A DNA stretch of 64,000 nucleotides, from the NCBI GenBank assembly GCA_037200385.1, contig JBBCGL010000001.1, positions 1,736,001 through 1,800,000 of the forward strand, in the 5' to 3' direction. Shown here piece by piece: positions 35,380-45,440 of the stretch (the stretch's first letter is position 1; each line of letters begins with the position of its first letter). The DNA is from Rhizomicrobium sp. (lineage in GTDB: Bacteria > Pseudomonadota > Alphaproteobacteria > Micropepsales > Micropepsaceae). A program made the translations under genes and the position numbers. Under the pieces are notes generated by a model that was given only the letters and a program-made list of their open reading frames with translations, was not told where the DNA came from and ran no database searches.

Positions 35380-36761
35380 CCTGGCTGTCGCAGATCAGGA
35401 ACGGCGCCGGCGCCGCGGCCGTCTGGGGCCGCGAGCTCGTCTCGCCGGTGGAGGAGTCGAAGGATCCCGATCTCGCGTTCATGAAGGCGCGCTCGATCAT
35501 CGGCACCGGCCGCCTGGTCATCCTCGTCTTCGTCGTGGGCTTCCTGGGCTGGGCGGCGCTGGCGCCGCTCGACAGCGCGGTGATGGCGCCCGGCGTGATC
35601 GTGGTGGAGACGCACCGCAAGACCATCCAGCATCTCGAAGGCGGCATCGTGCGCGACGTGCTGGTGAAGGACGGCCAGACCGTCACGGCGGGCCAGCTGC
35701 TCGTGCAACTCGACGACACCCAGGCCCGGGCGAGCCTGCAATTGCTGATGGGCGAGAGCGATGCGCTGGCGGCGCAGGAGGCGCGGCTGACCGCCGAACG
35801 CGACGGCGCCGCCACGGTGGCCTTCCCCGCAGACCTGCTGGCGCGCGCCGCCGACCTCAAGGTCGACGCCGCGATGAAGGGCGAGCTGAGCGCCTTCGGC
35901 GCGCGGCGCGAGACGCTGGCCAAGCAGATCGCCATCCTGAGCAAGCGCACGGCCGAGAACGCGCGCATCGTCGCGGGCCTGCGCAACGAGGTGACCGCGG
36001 TCGAGCAGCAGCAGGCCCTGATCGACCGCGAGACGCAGAGCGTGCAGGGGCTCTACGACCAGAAGCTCGCGACCCTGTCCCGGCTGCTCGCGCTGCAGCG
36101 CCAGGCGGCGGATCTCGCGGGCCAGCACGGCCAGCTGGTGGAGAAGATCGCGCAGACCGAGCTCACCTCCGGCGAGAACGAGCTGCAGATCATGAACCTG
36201 AAGAACCAGCAGCTCAGCGACGTGGTCAAGGACCTGCGCGACGTGCAGACCAAGCGCTTCGACATCCTCGACCGGGCGCAGCAGGCGCGCGACGTGCTGG
36301 CGCGCCTGACGGTGCGCGCGCCGGTATCCGGCAAGGTGGTGAGCCTTGCGGTGCACACCAACGGCGCCGTGCTCAAGCCGGGCGACACGATCATGGAGAT
36401 CGTGCCGCAGAAGGACGCGCTCGAAGTCGAAGCGCATGTCCGGCCCGAGGACGCGGACAGCATCCATGTCGGCATGACGGCGAAGGTCAATCTCAGCGCC
36501 TATCAGAGCCGCCGCCTGCCGATCATCGAAGGCGTGGTGAACACGGTCTCCGCCGACCGGCTGACCGACCAGCGCACGGGACAGGCCTATTTCAATGTCA
36601 GCCTGACCGTCGACCGGACGCCGCTCAAGGATTATCCCAATGCGCGGATCATCCCGGGCCTGCCGGTCGAGGTCGCGCTGGACACCGGCTCGCGCACCGC
36701 GCTCGAGTATTTCGTCGAGCCGATCACCGACGTGTTGCGCAAGGGGATGCGGGAGAAGTAA
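35376..36761 (+). CDS. HlyD-family membrane fusion protein of the type I system
   Basis: A 461-residue periplasmic adaptor linking the ABC transporter to the outer-membrane channel. A short cytosolic start is followed by one membrane anchor (LVILVFVVGFLGWAALAPLD, about residues 48-67), a biotinyl-lipoyl half (HLEGGIVRDVLVKDGQTV), a long coiled-coil hairpin (about 120-300), the second lipoyl half (VRAPVSGKVVSLAVHTNGAVLKPG) and a beta-barrel end. PGLPVEVALDTGSRTALEY is the conserved C-terminal element. It overlaps the ABC gene by 4 nt and completes the three-gene secretion operon. Confidence 0.94.
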   Translation: MTWLSQIRNGAGAAAVWGRELVSPVEESKDPDLAFMKARSIIGTGRLVILVFVVGFLGWAALAPLDSAVMAPGVIVVETHRKTIQHLEGGIVRDVLVKDGQTVTAGQLLVQLDDTQARASLQLLMGESDALAAQEARLTAERDGAATVAFPADLLARAADLKVDAAMKGELSAFGARRETLAKQIAILSKRTAENARIVAGLRNEVTAVEQQQALIDRETQSVQGLYDQKLATLSRLLALQRQAADLAGQHGQLVEKIAQTELTSGENELQIMNLKNQQLSDVVKDLRDVQTKRFDILDRAQQARDVLARLTVRAPVSGKVVSLAVHTNGAVLKPGDTIMEIVPQKDALEVEAHVRPEDADSIHVGMTAKVNLSAYQSRRLPIIEGVVNTVSADRLTDQRTGQAYFNVSLTVDRTPLKDYPNARIIPGLPVEVALDTGSRTALEYFVEPITDVLRKGMREK

Positions 36762-36850
36762 TCGCGTTGCGCGCGGGCGGCGGACCGGCTTAGCTTCGCC
36801 TCGGGAAAATGCCTGCGGTGTCGCGTCCGTTCGCAGGCGGGGGGCCTGTC

Positions 36851-38761
36851 ATGCGCCTGACGCAAATCCTCGCGGCTCTCGCGATCTGCCTGCCGGCCGG
36901 GGCGCTCGCGGCGCCGCTCGAGACCTATGGCCGGCTGCCCGGCGTCGAGAACATCGCGATCTCGCCGGACGGCAAGGATATCGCCTTCGCGACCAGCCTG
37001 GACGGCCAGCGCGCCGTGGCAATCGCCGCTCTGGGCGACAACAACAAGATCATCGCCGCCATGCACACCGGCGACGAGAAGATCCGCGACCTGAGCTGGG
37101 CCGGCAACGACAACCTGCTCATCACCTCGTCGACGGCGCACACCGCGATCGGAGTCAGCGGCCCCAAGCAGGAATATTACCTCATCCAGAGCTTCAAGCT
37201 CAGCACCCACAAGCTGAAGCCGCTGCTGGAAAATATCGCGAACGCGATGAACGTCGTGCGAGGGAACCCGGAAGTCCGGACGATGGACGGTCATACCGTC
37301 GTGTTCCTCACCGGCATCGACTTTCCCAGCGAGACCGGCGTGCCGGCCCTGTACGCCGCCGATCTCGATGCGGACCGTACCCGGCTGGTCCAGCAGGGCA
37401 CGCAGGACACCGAAGGCTGGACGATCGACGAGAGCGGCCGCGTGGTCGCCGTGACCGAATATTCCGAGCGGTCGCAGGTCTGGCGGGTGCGGCTGCATGA
37501 CGGCAATAGCTGGCGCGAAGTGTTTTCCACGCCCGCGCCGATCGACCTGCCGCAGATCGAAGGCATCGCGCCGGACGGCGGCGGACTGATCCTGGCCTTG
37601 CCTGGCGAGGACGACCGGCTGATCAAGCTGGCGGACGGCAGCGTCGTTCCGTCGCCCTATGAGAGCGACTACAACATGCCCGTCGACGATCCGGTCACGC
37701 ACCGCATGATCGGCGCGATGCGCGAGGGCATCGCCTATCGCTACGTCTTTTTCGGACACGCCGACGACCTCGCCTGGCGCAGCCTGATGACGGCCTTCGA
37801 CGGCGAGAATGTCGAGCTGGTGTCGTGGAGCGACGACCGCCAACGCGTCGTGGTGCGGGTCGACGGGCCGAGCGATGGGGTGGTCTACCAGCTGGTCGAT
37901 CTCGACGCGCACAAGGCGACGGTGCTGGCCCCGATTTACGAAGGCCTGGATCCTTCAGCGGTCGCGCCGGTGAAGCTGATCCATTATCGCGCGGCCGATG
38001 GGATGGAGATTCCCGCCTATCTCACCCTGCCGCTCGGCCGGACGCCGAAGGGCCTGCCGCTGGTCGTCCTGGCGCATGGCGGTCCGGCCTACCGCGACTC
38101 GCCGGAGTTCGACTGGTGGTCGCAGGCCCTGGCGAGCCGGGGCTATGCGGTGCTGCAGCCGGAATTCCGCGGCTCGACCGGTTTCGGCCTCGCGCATCTG
38201 AGCGCCGGCTTCGGCCAGTGGGGGCGCAAGATGCAGACCGACCTGTCGGACGGCGTGCGCCACCTCGCGGCCGAGGGCACGATCGACCCCAAGCGCGTCT
38301 GCATCGCGGGCGCGAGCTATGGCGGCTATGCCGCGCTGGCCGGCGCCACGCTGGACCGCGGGGTCTATCGCTGCGCCGTATCGGTGTCGGGACTGTCGGA
38401 TCTTCACGACATGATGCGGTGGGAGCGGTCCCGGCAATACCGCTCGGACAGCGCGACGCTGCGCTATTGGACGCGCTTCATGGGCGCGGAGGATATCGAC
38501 GATCCCCGGCTGGCCGACATCTCGCCGCATCTCCATGCGGCCCAGGCGGACATTCCCATCCTGCTGATCCACGGCAAGGACGATACCGTGGTCCCGATCG
38601 CGCAGAGCGAGGAGATGGACGACGCCTTGCGCGCCGCCGGCAAGCCGGTGCGCTTCGTGCGACTGGAGGGCGAGGACCACTGGCTGTCGCGCTCCGACAC
38701 GCGGCTGCAGATGCTGCGCGAGATGGTCGCGTTCCTCGAGGCCAACAATCCGCCCGACTGA
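36851..38761 (+). CDS. S9 (prolyl oligopeptidase-type) peptidase, exported
   Basis: A 636-residue serine peptidase. ATG 36851 starts a signal peptide (MRLTQILAALAICLPAGALA). Residues about 30-370 form the beta-propeller (ENIAISPDGKDIAFAT is a typical blade). The C-terminal alpha/beta-hydrolase domain has the nucleophile in GASYGGYA near residue 487, the Asp in IHGKDDTVVP near 577 and the His in GEDHWLS near 609. It likely trims oligopeptides in the periplasm. It follows the secretion operon after 89 bp; a functional link with the RTX protease (peptide breakdown) is possible but not shown. Confidence 0.92.
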   Translation: MRLTQILAALAICLPAGALAAPLETYGRLPGVENIAISPDGKDIAFATSLDGQRAVAIAALGDNNKIIAAMHTGDEKIRDLSWAGNDNLLITSSTAHTAIGVSGPKQEYYLIQSFKLSTHKLKPLLENIANAMNVVRGNPEVRTMDGHTVVFLTGIDFPSETGVPALYAADLDADRTRLVQQGTQDTEGWTIDESGRVVAVTEYSERSQVWRVRLHDGNSWREVFSTPAPIDLPQIEGIAPDGGGLILALPGEDDRLIKLADGSVVPSPYESDYNMPVDDPVTHRMIGAMREGIAYRYVFFGHADDLAWRSLMTAFDGENVELVSWSDDRQRVVVRVDGPSDGVVYQLVDLDAHKATVLAPIYEGLDPSAVAPVKLIHYRAADGMEIPAYLTLPLGRTPKGLPLVVLAHGGPAYRDSPEFDWWSQALASRGYAVLQPEFRGSTGFGLAHLSAGFGQWGRKMQTDLSDGVRHLAAEGTIDPKRVCIAGASYGGYAALAGATLDRGVYRCAVSVSGLSDLHDMMRWERSRQYRSDSATLRYWTRFMGAEDIDDPRLADISPHLHAAQADIPILLIHGKDDTVVPIAQSEEMDDALRAAGKPVRFVRLEGEDHWLSRSDTRLQMLREMVAFLEANNPPD

Positions 38762-38778
38762 GTTAACGCGCCTTTACC
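38762..38778 (+). promoter_or_regulatory. CtrA-like box upstream of the histidine kinase
   Basis: TTAA-CGCGCCT-TTAC (38763-38777) matches the alphaproteobacterial cell-cycle regulator consensus TTAA-N7-TTAA at seven of eight defined bases. It sits 78 bp before the kinase start. Further TTAA half-sites occur at about 38796 and 38813. Chance occurrence is possible. Confidence 0.35.
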
Positions 38779-38854
38779 ATCGGCCCCGCCGACGTTAACC
38801 GGCGGTGAATGAGTTAATCCTTACACTGCACGCGCAGGCTGGGAACATGCGTAG

Positions 38855-39675
<821 letters not shown>

Positions 39676-39679
<4 letters not shown>

Positions 39680-41358
39680 ACCAGATCTTCCGCGACCCGC
39701 GGACCCCGCCCAAAGAGCGCCGCGGCGTGCCGGCCGTGCCGCCGGTGCAGATCGCCCATATCGTCTCCGTCGCGGGCAGTCACGCCATCGCCGTGCTGGA
39801 GAAGCCCGCGCAAGCCGCCGCCGCGGCCAAGGATCCCCGCGTGCAGATCGGCGCGCTGGTCAAGATCGTGACACCCGACTCCGCGGTGATGGGCCTGGTC
39901 TCGGCGATGACCGCGCCGATGCCGAACGGCGAAGGCCATGAGGAGATGGGACTGATCGAGATTAATCTCGCCGGCGAGGTCGGCCTCGACGACGCCTCCA
40001 AGCGGCTGACCTTCAAGCGCGGCGTGACCCAGCTTCCCTCGATCGGCGACGCGGTGCTGTTCGCCGACCGCCACGACCTGACGCGCGTCTATGCCCCACC
40101 CGCCGTGGCGAGCGTCAAGGTCGGCACGCTGTTCCAGGACCCGAGCGTGCCGGCGCGGCTGCTGACCGACGACCTCCTGTCCAAGCATTTCATCGTGGTC
40201 GGCTCGACCGGCTCGGGAAAATCCTGCGCCCTGACCGCCATCCTGCAGCGCCTGCTCTACGAGCATTCCGGCGCGCATGTCGTGATCCTGGACGTGCACA
40301 ACGAATATTCCACCGCCTTCGAAGGCATGGTGGAGAAGGTCACGCTGAACAATTTCAACCTGCCCTTCTGGCTGCTCAACTTCACCGAGCTCGCCGCGGC
40401 GCTGACCTCCAAGGACCAGCACCACGATGCCGAGCTCGAGATCCTCAGCGAAGCGGTGGTCTTCGCCAAGCGCCGCTATTCCGAGGCCGCGGCGGGGCGG
40501 GCGCGCCGGCCGACCGAATTCACCGGCACGATCAGCGTCGACACCCCGACGCCGTTCCGCCTGTCCGACGTCACCGCCTATATCGACGACCGGCTCGGCA
40601 AGCTGGAGCGCACGCATCTCACCCTGCCCTATCGCCGGCTGAAGACGCAGATCGAATATCTCGTCGCCGACCAGCGCTACAATTTCATGTTCGGCAGCCT
40701 GACCATCCAGGACACGATGACCGACGTGCTGAGCCGGCTGTTCCGCATCCCCAACGAGGGCCGGCCGATCACCGTGGTGGACCTCTCGACCGCGCCGCCG
40801 GAGATCCTCGACGTGATCATCTCGGTGATCTCGCGCCTCGCCTTCGACCTGGCGGTATGGAGCAACGGCGCGGTGCCGATGCTGCTGGTCTGCGAGGAGG
40901 CGCATCGCTATGCGCCGGCCGGCGCCGACCTCACCTTCGTGCCGACCCGCGCGGCGCTGTCGCGCATCGCCAAGGAGGGACGGAAATATTCCCTGTCGCT
41001 GGCGCTGGTGACGCAGCGGCCGTCGGACCTCGACCCCAACATCCTCTCGCAATGCGGCACCGCGGTGGCGATGCGGCTGTCCAGCGAGCGCGACCAGCAG
41101 GTGATCCGCGCCAACACCTATGAGGGGATGATCGACCTGCTCGATTTCCTGCCGCTGCTCGGCGACCGCGAGGCCATCGTGCTCGGCCAGGGCGTGTCGA
41201 TGCCGATGCGGATCAAGTTCGACCAGCTCACCCGGGGCAACGTACCGAAGAACATGAATGCCGGCTTCTCGAAATCGTGGAAGACGCAGAAGCTCGAGCG
41301 CGCCTCGCTCGACGCCATCGTCACCCGCTGGCGCCTGGGCGGACGCGAGCGGGAGTAG
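39676..41358 (+). CDS. HerA-like P-loop ATPase (DUF87 type)
   Basis: A 560-residue AAA-like ATPase. An N-terminal HAS-barrel-like beta domain (about residues 20-160) precedes the ATPase core: Walker A GSTGSGKS near residue 176, Walker B-like MLLVCEEAHRYAP near 403, and the late motif LALVTQRPSDLDPNILSQC typical of the HerA/FtsK superfamily. Family members translocate DNA, often with a NurA nuclease or a defence nuclease; no nuclease gene is adjacent. It is translationally coupled to the histidine kinase upstream (ATGA overlap). Its cellular job here is unknown. Confidence 0.9.
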
Positions 41359-41408
41359 ACCCGCGCGACGGGTTGCGCCAATGTGCGGGCGCATCCCGGA
41401 ACGATTCC

Positions 41409-41792
41409 ATGACCTTCGGACGGACCATCGCGCTCGGCGCGCTCGCGCTTCTCATCGCCGCGCCCGCTTCGGCGGCCGTGCTGCGCGACGGAACCTACAA
41501 CTGCCTGACGGGCGCCTCGGCCTATGGCAACCTGACCACGCCGGGCCAGGTCGAGATCCGCGGCCAGACCTATCGCTTCCACGAAAGCGGCAAGCCGGAC
41601 GACCAGCCCTTCGCGCCTTATGGCGTGAGCGGCGGCTTGATCCACTGGGGCGGCGCGATGGGGTTCATGAGCCGCGGCGAATTCTCGATGCAGGCGACGC
41701 ATCTGGACGGCGTGGTGCCGGACAGTTTCTGGTGGCCGCTGCTGCTCGACGGCAGGAATATCTACACGGTCAGCTGCCGGCGGATCGGGTAG
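41409..41792 (+). CDS. Small secreted protein, unknown function
   Basis: A 127-residue protein with a signal peptide (MTFGRTIALGALALLIAAPASAA). The mature part of about 105 residues has two Cys (YNCLTGAS and VSCRRIG) that could form a disulphide, and Gly/aromatic-rich strands (YRFHESGKPDDQPFAPYG). I know no family. The stop codon TAG (41790-41792) is built from the TA and first base of a small TA-flanked repeat element, so its original end may have been different. Confidence 0.75.
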   Translation: MTFGRTIALGALALLIAAPASAAVLRDGTYNCLTGASAYGNLTTPGQVEIRGQTYRFHESGKPDDQPFAPYGVSGGLIHWGGAMGFMSRGEFSMQATHLDGVVPDSFWWPLLLDGRNIYTVSCRRIG

Positions 41793-41880
41793 GATCTGGA
41801 CTCAATTGGCGCCAACAAATCAAACGCCGTGTCATGGCCCGCAGTCGCGGCCATGACACTTTTTTTGAGTCCCCAACCTA
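41790..41880. repeat. Short MITE-like element with TA borders
   Basis: TA at 41790-41791 and at 41879-41880 bound about 87 bp whose ends share the family core GGACTCAA (GATCTGGACTCAATTG left; GTTGGGGACTCAAAA read inward from the right). The same end sequence bounds the element at 56446-56622, and both contain GTCATGGCC / GGCCATGAC inside. It lies exactly between two convergent genes and supplies the TAG stop codon of each. Confidence 0.7.
41829..41866 (+). terminator. Strong intrinsic terminator inside the MITE-like element
   Basis: GTGTCATGGCC (41829-41839) and GGCCATGACAC (41849-41859) form a perfect 11-bp stem followed by T7 on the plus strand. It ends the HerA/secreted-protein unit and may also slow transcription from the convergent gene. 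Confidence 0.85.
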
Positions 41881-42921
41881 GCCCCGCGAGAAGCATTCCG
41901 CGATCGACTTGAGCCAGCGCTTCACCGGCTCCAGCGCATCGTCGGGCGTCACGCCCAGGCGCACGAGGACCAGGTCGCGCTCGGGCGCCACCACGACATA
42001 TTGGCCCTGATAGCCATTGGCCGAGAAGCTTCCCGGGCCGGCGAGGTCGAGCCACCAATGGGCGCCATAGCGCGCGCTGTCGGTCGGCTGCTGCCAGGTC
42101 GACGTGCGGGCGTAGTCGACCCAGCCTTCCGGCAGGATGCGCGCGCCGTCCCAGACGCCGCCGCGCAGATAGAGCAGGCCGAAGCGCGCGAAGTCGCGCG
42201 GCGTCGCGAAGCAGAAGGATGAGCCGATGAAGGTGCCGGCCGGATCGAATTTCGGCAGCGCCGACGTCATGCCCAGCGGTGCGAACAGGCGTGCCCGCAT
42301 ATAGGCTTCGAGTTCGGCGCCCGATACGCCCGCCGCCGCGCCCGCGGCGCGCGCCACGATGTTCGCGGTGCCGCTGGAGTAGGCCCAGAAGCTGCCCGGC
42401 GCATGGGCCAGCGGTTGCGACGCCGCGTAATGCGCGACGTCGTCCTTGCCCGCGCCGAACAGCATCGCGATGGTGTCGGACGTCCTGTCGGCGACATATT
42501 CCTCGATGAAGGCGAGGCCGCTCGACATGTGCAGCAACTGGTCGAGCGTGATGGCGCGGCGCGGATCGTCCGGCGCCTGCCATTCCGGCACGGCGGCCGG
42601 CGCGTGGATGTCGAGCTTGCCGTCCTGCACAACGAGGCCGACCAGCGCCTGGGTGATGCTCTTGGCGATGGACCAGGAGGGCTGCGTGTCGCCGGCGGCA
42701 TGACCCTGGCCGTAGCGTTCGAGCACCAGCCGGCCGCGATGGACGATCACGAGCGCGTTGGTCTCGCGCAGATCGTCGGGCAGGAGCGGCGTGAAGGCAT
42801 AGTCGACCAGGCTTGCCAATCGCGCGGCGTCGGCGTCCGCAGGGATGTCGCCCAGGGGCCAGTCCTGCGTCGGCCAGGGCGTGTCGGCGGGTTGCGGGGG
42901 AAGCGGCGGAAGCGTGCTCAT
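41878..42921 (-). CDS. Serine hydrolase of the beta-lactamase/class C family
   Basis: A 347-residue penicillin-binding-like serine hydrolase. The nucleophile motif is S84-I-A-K87 (SxxK), the second motif Y181-S-S183 takes the place of YxN, and ITLDQLLHMSSGLAF is the usual landmark between them. No signal peptide is visible, so a cytosolic esterase or amidase is more likely than a true beta-lactamase. The stop TAG is contributed by the adjoining MITE-like element. It is divergent from the oxidoreductase gene; the 118 bp between them should hold both promoters. Confidence 0.88.
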   Translation of the reverse strand: MSTLPPLPPQPADTPWPTQDWPLGDIPADADAARLASLVDYAFTPLLPDDLRETNALVIVHRGRLVLERYGQGHAAGDTQPSWSIAKSITQALVGLVVQDGKLDIHAPAAVPEWQAPDDPRRAITLDQLLHMSSGLAFIEEYVADRTSDTIAMLFGAGKDDVAHYAASQPLAHAPGSFWAYSSGTANIVARAAGAAAGVSGAELEAYMRARLFAPLGMTSALPKFDPAGTFIGSSFCFATPRDFARFGLLYLRGGVWDGARILPEGWVDYARTSTWQQPTDSARYGAHWWLDLAGPGSFSANGYQGQYVVVAPERDLVLVRLGVTPDDALEPVKRWLKSIAECFSRG

Positions 42922-43039
42922 GCCGACAAGCCTAGACGCAAAATTTGTGCGCCGCGAGTGTCGTGGCGGAAGGTTGATCGCATCGCGGGCAGATCGCAGA
43001 GTGCGGCGACCGCCTTTCCCACTTGCAAGGACCGACGCG

Positions 43040-44047
43040 ATGAAAGTCTGGGAAATCCAGAACGCCTACGGCATCGACAATCTCAACATTGCCGAGCGGC
43101 CGGCGCCGAAGCCGGGCAAGGGCGAGATCGCCGTGGCGATGAAGGCCGCGTCGCTCAACTATCGCGACCTCATGACCGTGCAGGGCTTCGCGGGCGGCTT
43201 TCCGCTGCCGCTGATCCCTTTCTCCGACGGCGCGGGCATCGTGGAGGCGATCGGGCCGGGCGTGACGCGCGTCGCGGTGGGCGACCGCGTGTGCCCGCTG
43301 TTCTTTCAGTCCTGGCTCGGCGGGCCGGTCACGGCGGAAAGCCGTCATCGGCCGCTGGGCGGGCCGCTCGACGGCGTGTTGCAGCAGAAGATGCTGGTCG
43401 AAGCCGAAGGCGTCGCGAAATTCCCCGCGCATCTGTCGTTCGAGGAAGCGGCCACCCTGCCCTGCGCCGGACTGACCGCGTGGCGTGCGCTGACCGTCGA
43501 GGCGCCGGTCGGGCCCGGCGACACGGTGCTGGTGCAGGGCACGGGCGGCGTGTCGATCTTCGCGCTGCAATTCGCCAAGGCGCGCGGCGCAAGCGTCATC
43601 GCGACCTCGTCGAGCGACGAGAAGCTGGTGCGGGCCAAGGCGCTCGGCGCCGATCACCTGATCAACTACAAGACCACGCCGGACTGGGGCCGGCTGGCGC
43701 GCGAGATCACCGGCGGGCGCGGCGTCGACGTCGTGGTCGAGGTCGGCGGCGAGGACACGCTGTCGCAATCCTTCGACGCGGCGCGGGTCGGCGGGCATAT
43801 CGTGGTGATCGGCGTGCTGGGCGGCTTCTCCGCCCCGATGATGATCCCGGTCGTGTTCGCCAAGAACCTGCACATCCACGGCATCTCGGTCGGCAGCCGG
43901 GCACAGTTCGAGGACATGGCGGCCTTCATCGAGGCACACAAGCTGACCCCGGTGGTGGACCAGGTGTTCGCGTTCGGCGAATTGCGCGACGCCCTGCGCC
44001 TGATGCAGGCCGGCGGCCATTTCGGGAAGATCGTGCTGAGGATTTGA
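43040..44047 (+). CDS. Quinone oxidoreductase-like MDR-family dehydrogenase
   Basis: A 335-residue NAD(P)H-dependent medium-chain reductase. The GroES-like N-terminal domain contains SLNYRDLMTVQG and FSDGAGIVEAIGPGV but lacks the Cys/His of the structural and catalytic zinc sites. The Rossmann domain has VLVQGTGGVSIFALQFAKARGA with the cofactor Gly motif. This fits zinc-free quinone or enone reductases. The ATG at 43040 matches the family start. It probably acts alone; the GFA gene 132 bp downstream is on the same strand. Confidence 0.9.
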   Translation: MKVWEIQNAYGIDNLNIAERPAPKPGKGEIAVAMKAASLNYRDLMTVQGFAGGFPLPLIPFSDGAGIVEAIGPGVTRVAVGDRVCPLFFQSWLGGPVTAESRHRPLGGPLDGVLQQKMLVEAEGVAKFPAHLSFEEAATLPCAGLTAWRALTVEAPVGPGDTVLVQGTGGVSIFALQFAKARGASVIATSSSDEKLVRAKALGADHLINYKTTPDWGRLAREITGGRGVDVVVEVGGEDTLSQSFDAARVGGHIVVIGVLGGFSAPMMIPVVFAKNLHIHGISVGSRAQFEDMAAFIEAHKLTPVVDQVFAFGELRDALRLMQAGGHFGKIVLRI

Positions 44048-44179
44048 GAACCTCTACCGCGCGGGGCGAGGCTGCCGGGCCCTCCCCCGCGCGATGCGCA
44101 GGGGAGGAGCTGGCTCGCGAGAGTTCCGGCGTGCGGAACAACCGTCGCCTTCGTCTGTTGTTCACGCGCGAGGTATTCC

Positions 44180-44674
44180 ATGCCAAAATTGCTCGAAGGC
44201 TCCTGCCGCTGCCAGGCGGTCACGTTCCGGGTGCAGAGCCATACGCCTTATCCCTACCAACTCTGCTATTGCTCGATCTGCCGCAAGACGGCCGGCGGCG
44301 GCGGTTTCACGATCAACCTGATGGGCGATGCGCGGACGCTCGAGATCAAGGGCAAGCGGGCGTTGCGGGTCTATCGCGCGCGCATCCGCGACGATTCCGG
44401 GCGTTGCGAGACCAGTAAGGGGCAGCGGAATTTCTGCAGCAAGTGCGCCAGCGCGCTTTGGCTGTTCGATCCGCAATGGCCGGAGCTGGTGCATCCCTTC
44501 GCCTCGGCCATCGACACCGCATTGCCCAAGCCGCCGTCGAAGGTGCACCTGATGCTGCGCTTCAAGCCGAGCTGGGTGGTGCCGGATTTCGGCCGCGGCG
44601 ACCAGAAGTTCCGCGAATACCCCAGGCTCTCGATCGAGCAGTGGCACCGCAAGCGCGGGCTTTGGATCGACTAG
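44180..44674 (+). CDS. GFA (glutathione-dependent formaldehyde-activating/CENP-V-type) protein
   Basis: A 164-residue zinc protein. The conserved Cys pattern is complete: GSCRCQAV (CxC), YCSICRKTAG (CxxC) and NFCSKCASAL (CxxC), giving the two zinc sites of the fold. Family members include S-(hydroxymethyl)glutathione synthase, but many are of unknown function. Its last 4 bp overlap the end of the convergent minus-strand gene. Confidence 0.88.
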   Translation: MPKLLEGSCRCQAVTFRVQSHTPYPYQLCYCSICRKTAGGGGFTINLMGDARTLEIKGKRALRVYRARIRDDSGRCETSKGQRNFCSKCASALWLFDPQWPELVHPFASAIDTALPKPPSKVHLMLRFKPSWVVPDFGRGDQKFREYPRLSIEQWHRKRGLWID

Positions 44675-45432
44675 GGCTTGGGCGGTTTCGGCGCCGGCGC
44701 GTCGCGCTCGACCGTCACGCCGGTCGCGACCAGCGTGCCGCCGGCATCGGCCGCGGCGGCGGCGCTGATCGTTGCGCCGGGAAGAAGCTGCGATGTGTCG
44801 CCGGCTTCGATCGCGAGAATCGGGACGCCGCGGGCGAACTGGATCTCTGCCGCGCCGTTGCAACCGGTGCCGCCCGGCGCGGCATGGCCATCGCAGGCCG
44901 GCGAGCCCGGCGGCTCGGCACCATGGAACGCCACCACCAGCGTGCCGCCGACGCCGCCCGGCGTCACGGCCGTCAGCGCGCCGCCGATCACCAGGCGCGT
45001 CGGGTTGGCGGGGTCGACCGGCCAGGCGCCTTCGTTCTGGCCGCGCAGGGTGGCGGGATAGACGCGGATGCCCTGGGCGCGGAACTTGCCGTCGGCGCCT
45101 TTCAACGCGGCGACCATGAGGATGGCGCCGGGCTGGAGATCCGTCAGCTTGAGCAGCCGGTTGTGGACGAGCCGCGTCGCCGTCGTCATGCCCAGCGTGA
45201 CGAGCTTGCGCTCCGTCGTCTTGAGCGTGAGGAAGGGGCCGTCGAACTCGGCGATGGTGCCGCGATAGCGCTGCTGCGTGCCGGGCGGCGCAAGCGTGGC
45301 GGACGGCGCGGGCACGGCGGGTGCGACGGCCGGAACCGCGAGCACCGCCGGCTGGCCGGTCTGGGCGCCGGCCGCACCGATCAGGAGAAGCGCGCCCGAA
45401 AGCAGTGTGAAGAACCGGTTCCGGGCGCGCAT
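44671..45432 (-). CDS. Exported DUF5666-like beta-rich protein
   Basis: A 253-residue protein with a signal peptide (MRARNRFFTLLSGALLLIGAAGA) and a Pro/Ala-rich linker. Two regions recall the OB-like DUF5666 fold: YRGTIAEFDGPFLTLKT with LQPGAILMVAALKGADGKFRAQGIRVYP, and later AGGTLVATGVTVERD. Two Cys (ACDGHAAPGGTGC) lie between them. The family assignment is tentative. It starts 8 bp after the stop of the exported methyltransferase gene, so the two are probably cotranscribed and both act outside the cytosol. Confidence 0.7.
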   Translation of the reverse strand: MRARNRFFTLLSGALLLIGAAGAQTGQPAVLAVPAVAPAVPAPSATLAPPGTQQRYRGTIAEFDGPFLTLKTTERKLVTLGMTTATRLVHNRLLKLTDLQPGAILMVAALKGADGKFRAQGIRVYPATLRGQNEGAWPVDPANPTRLVIGGALTAVTPGGVGGTLVVAFHGAEPPGSPACDGHAAPGGTGCNGAAEIQFARGVPILAIEAGDTSQLLPGATISAAAAADAGGTLVATGVTVERDAPAPKPPKP

Positions 45433-45440
45433 CGTGATCC

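Noticed and set aside
32038-36467. Frames of 1053 and 460 codons on the minus strand across the secretion operon
   Set aside because: The plus-strand genes show complete family motifs; the minus frames are low-complexity Arg/Gln/His/Ala sequence typical of antisense shadows.
41878-42921. Antibiotic-resistance beta-lactamase
   Set aside because: The SxxK and Tyr motifs only place it in the wider serine hydrolase family; it lacks a signal peptide, and many relatives are esterases.
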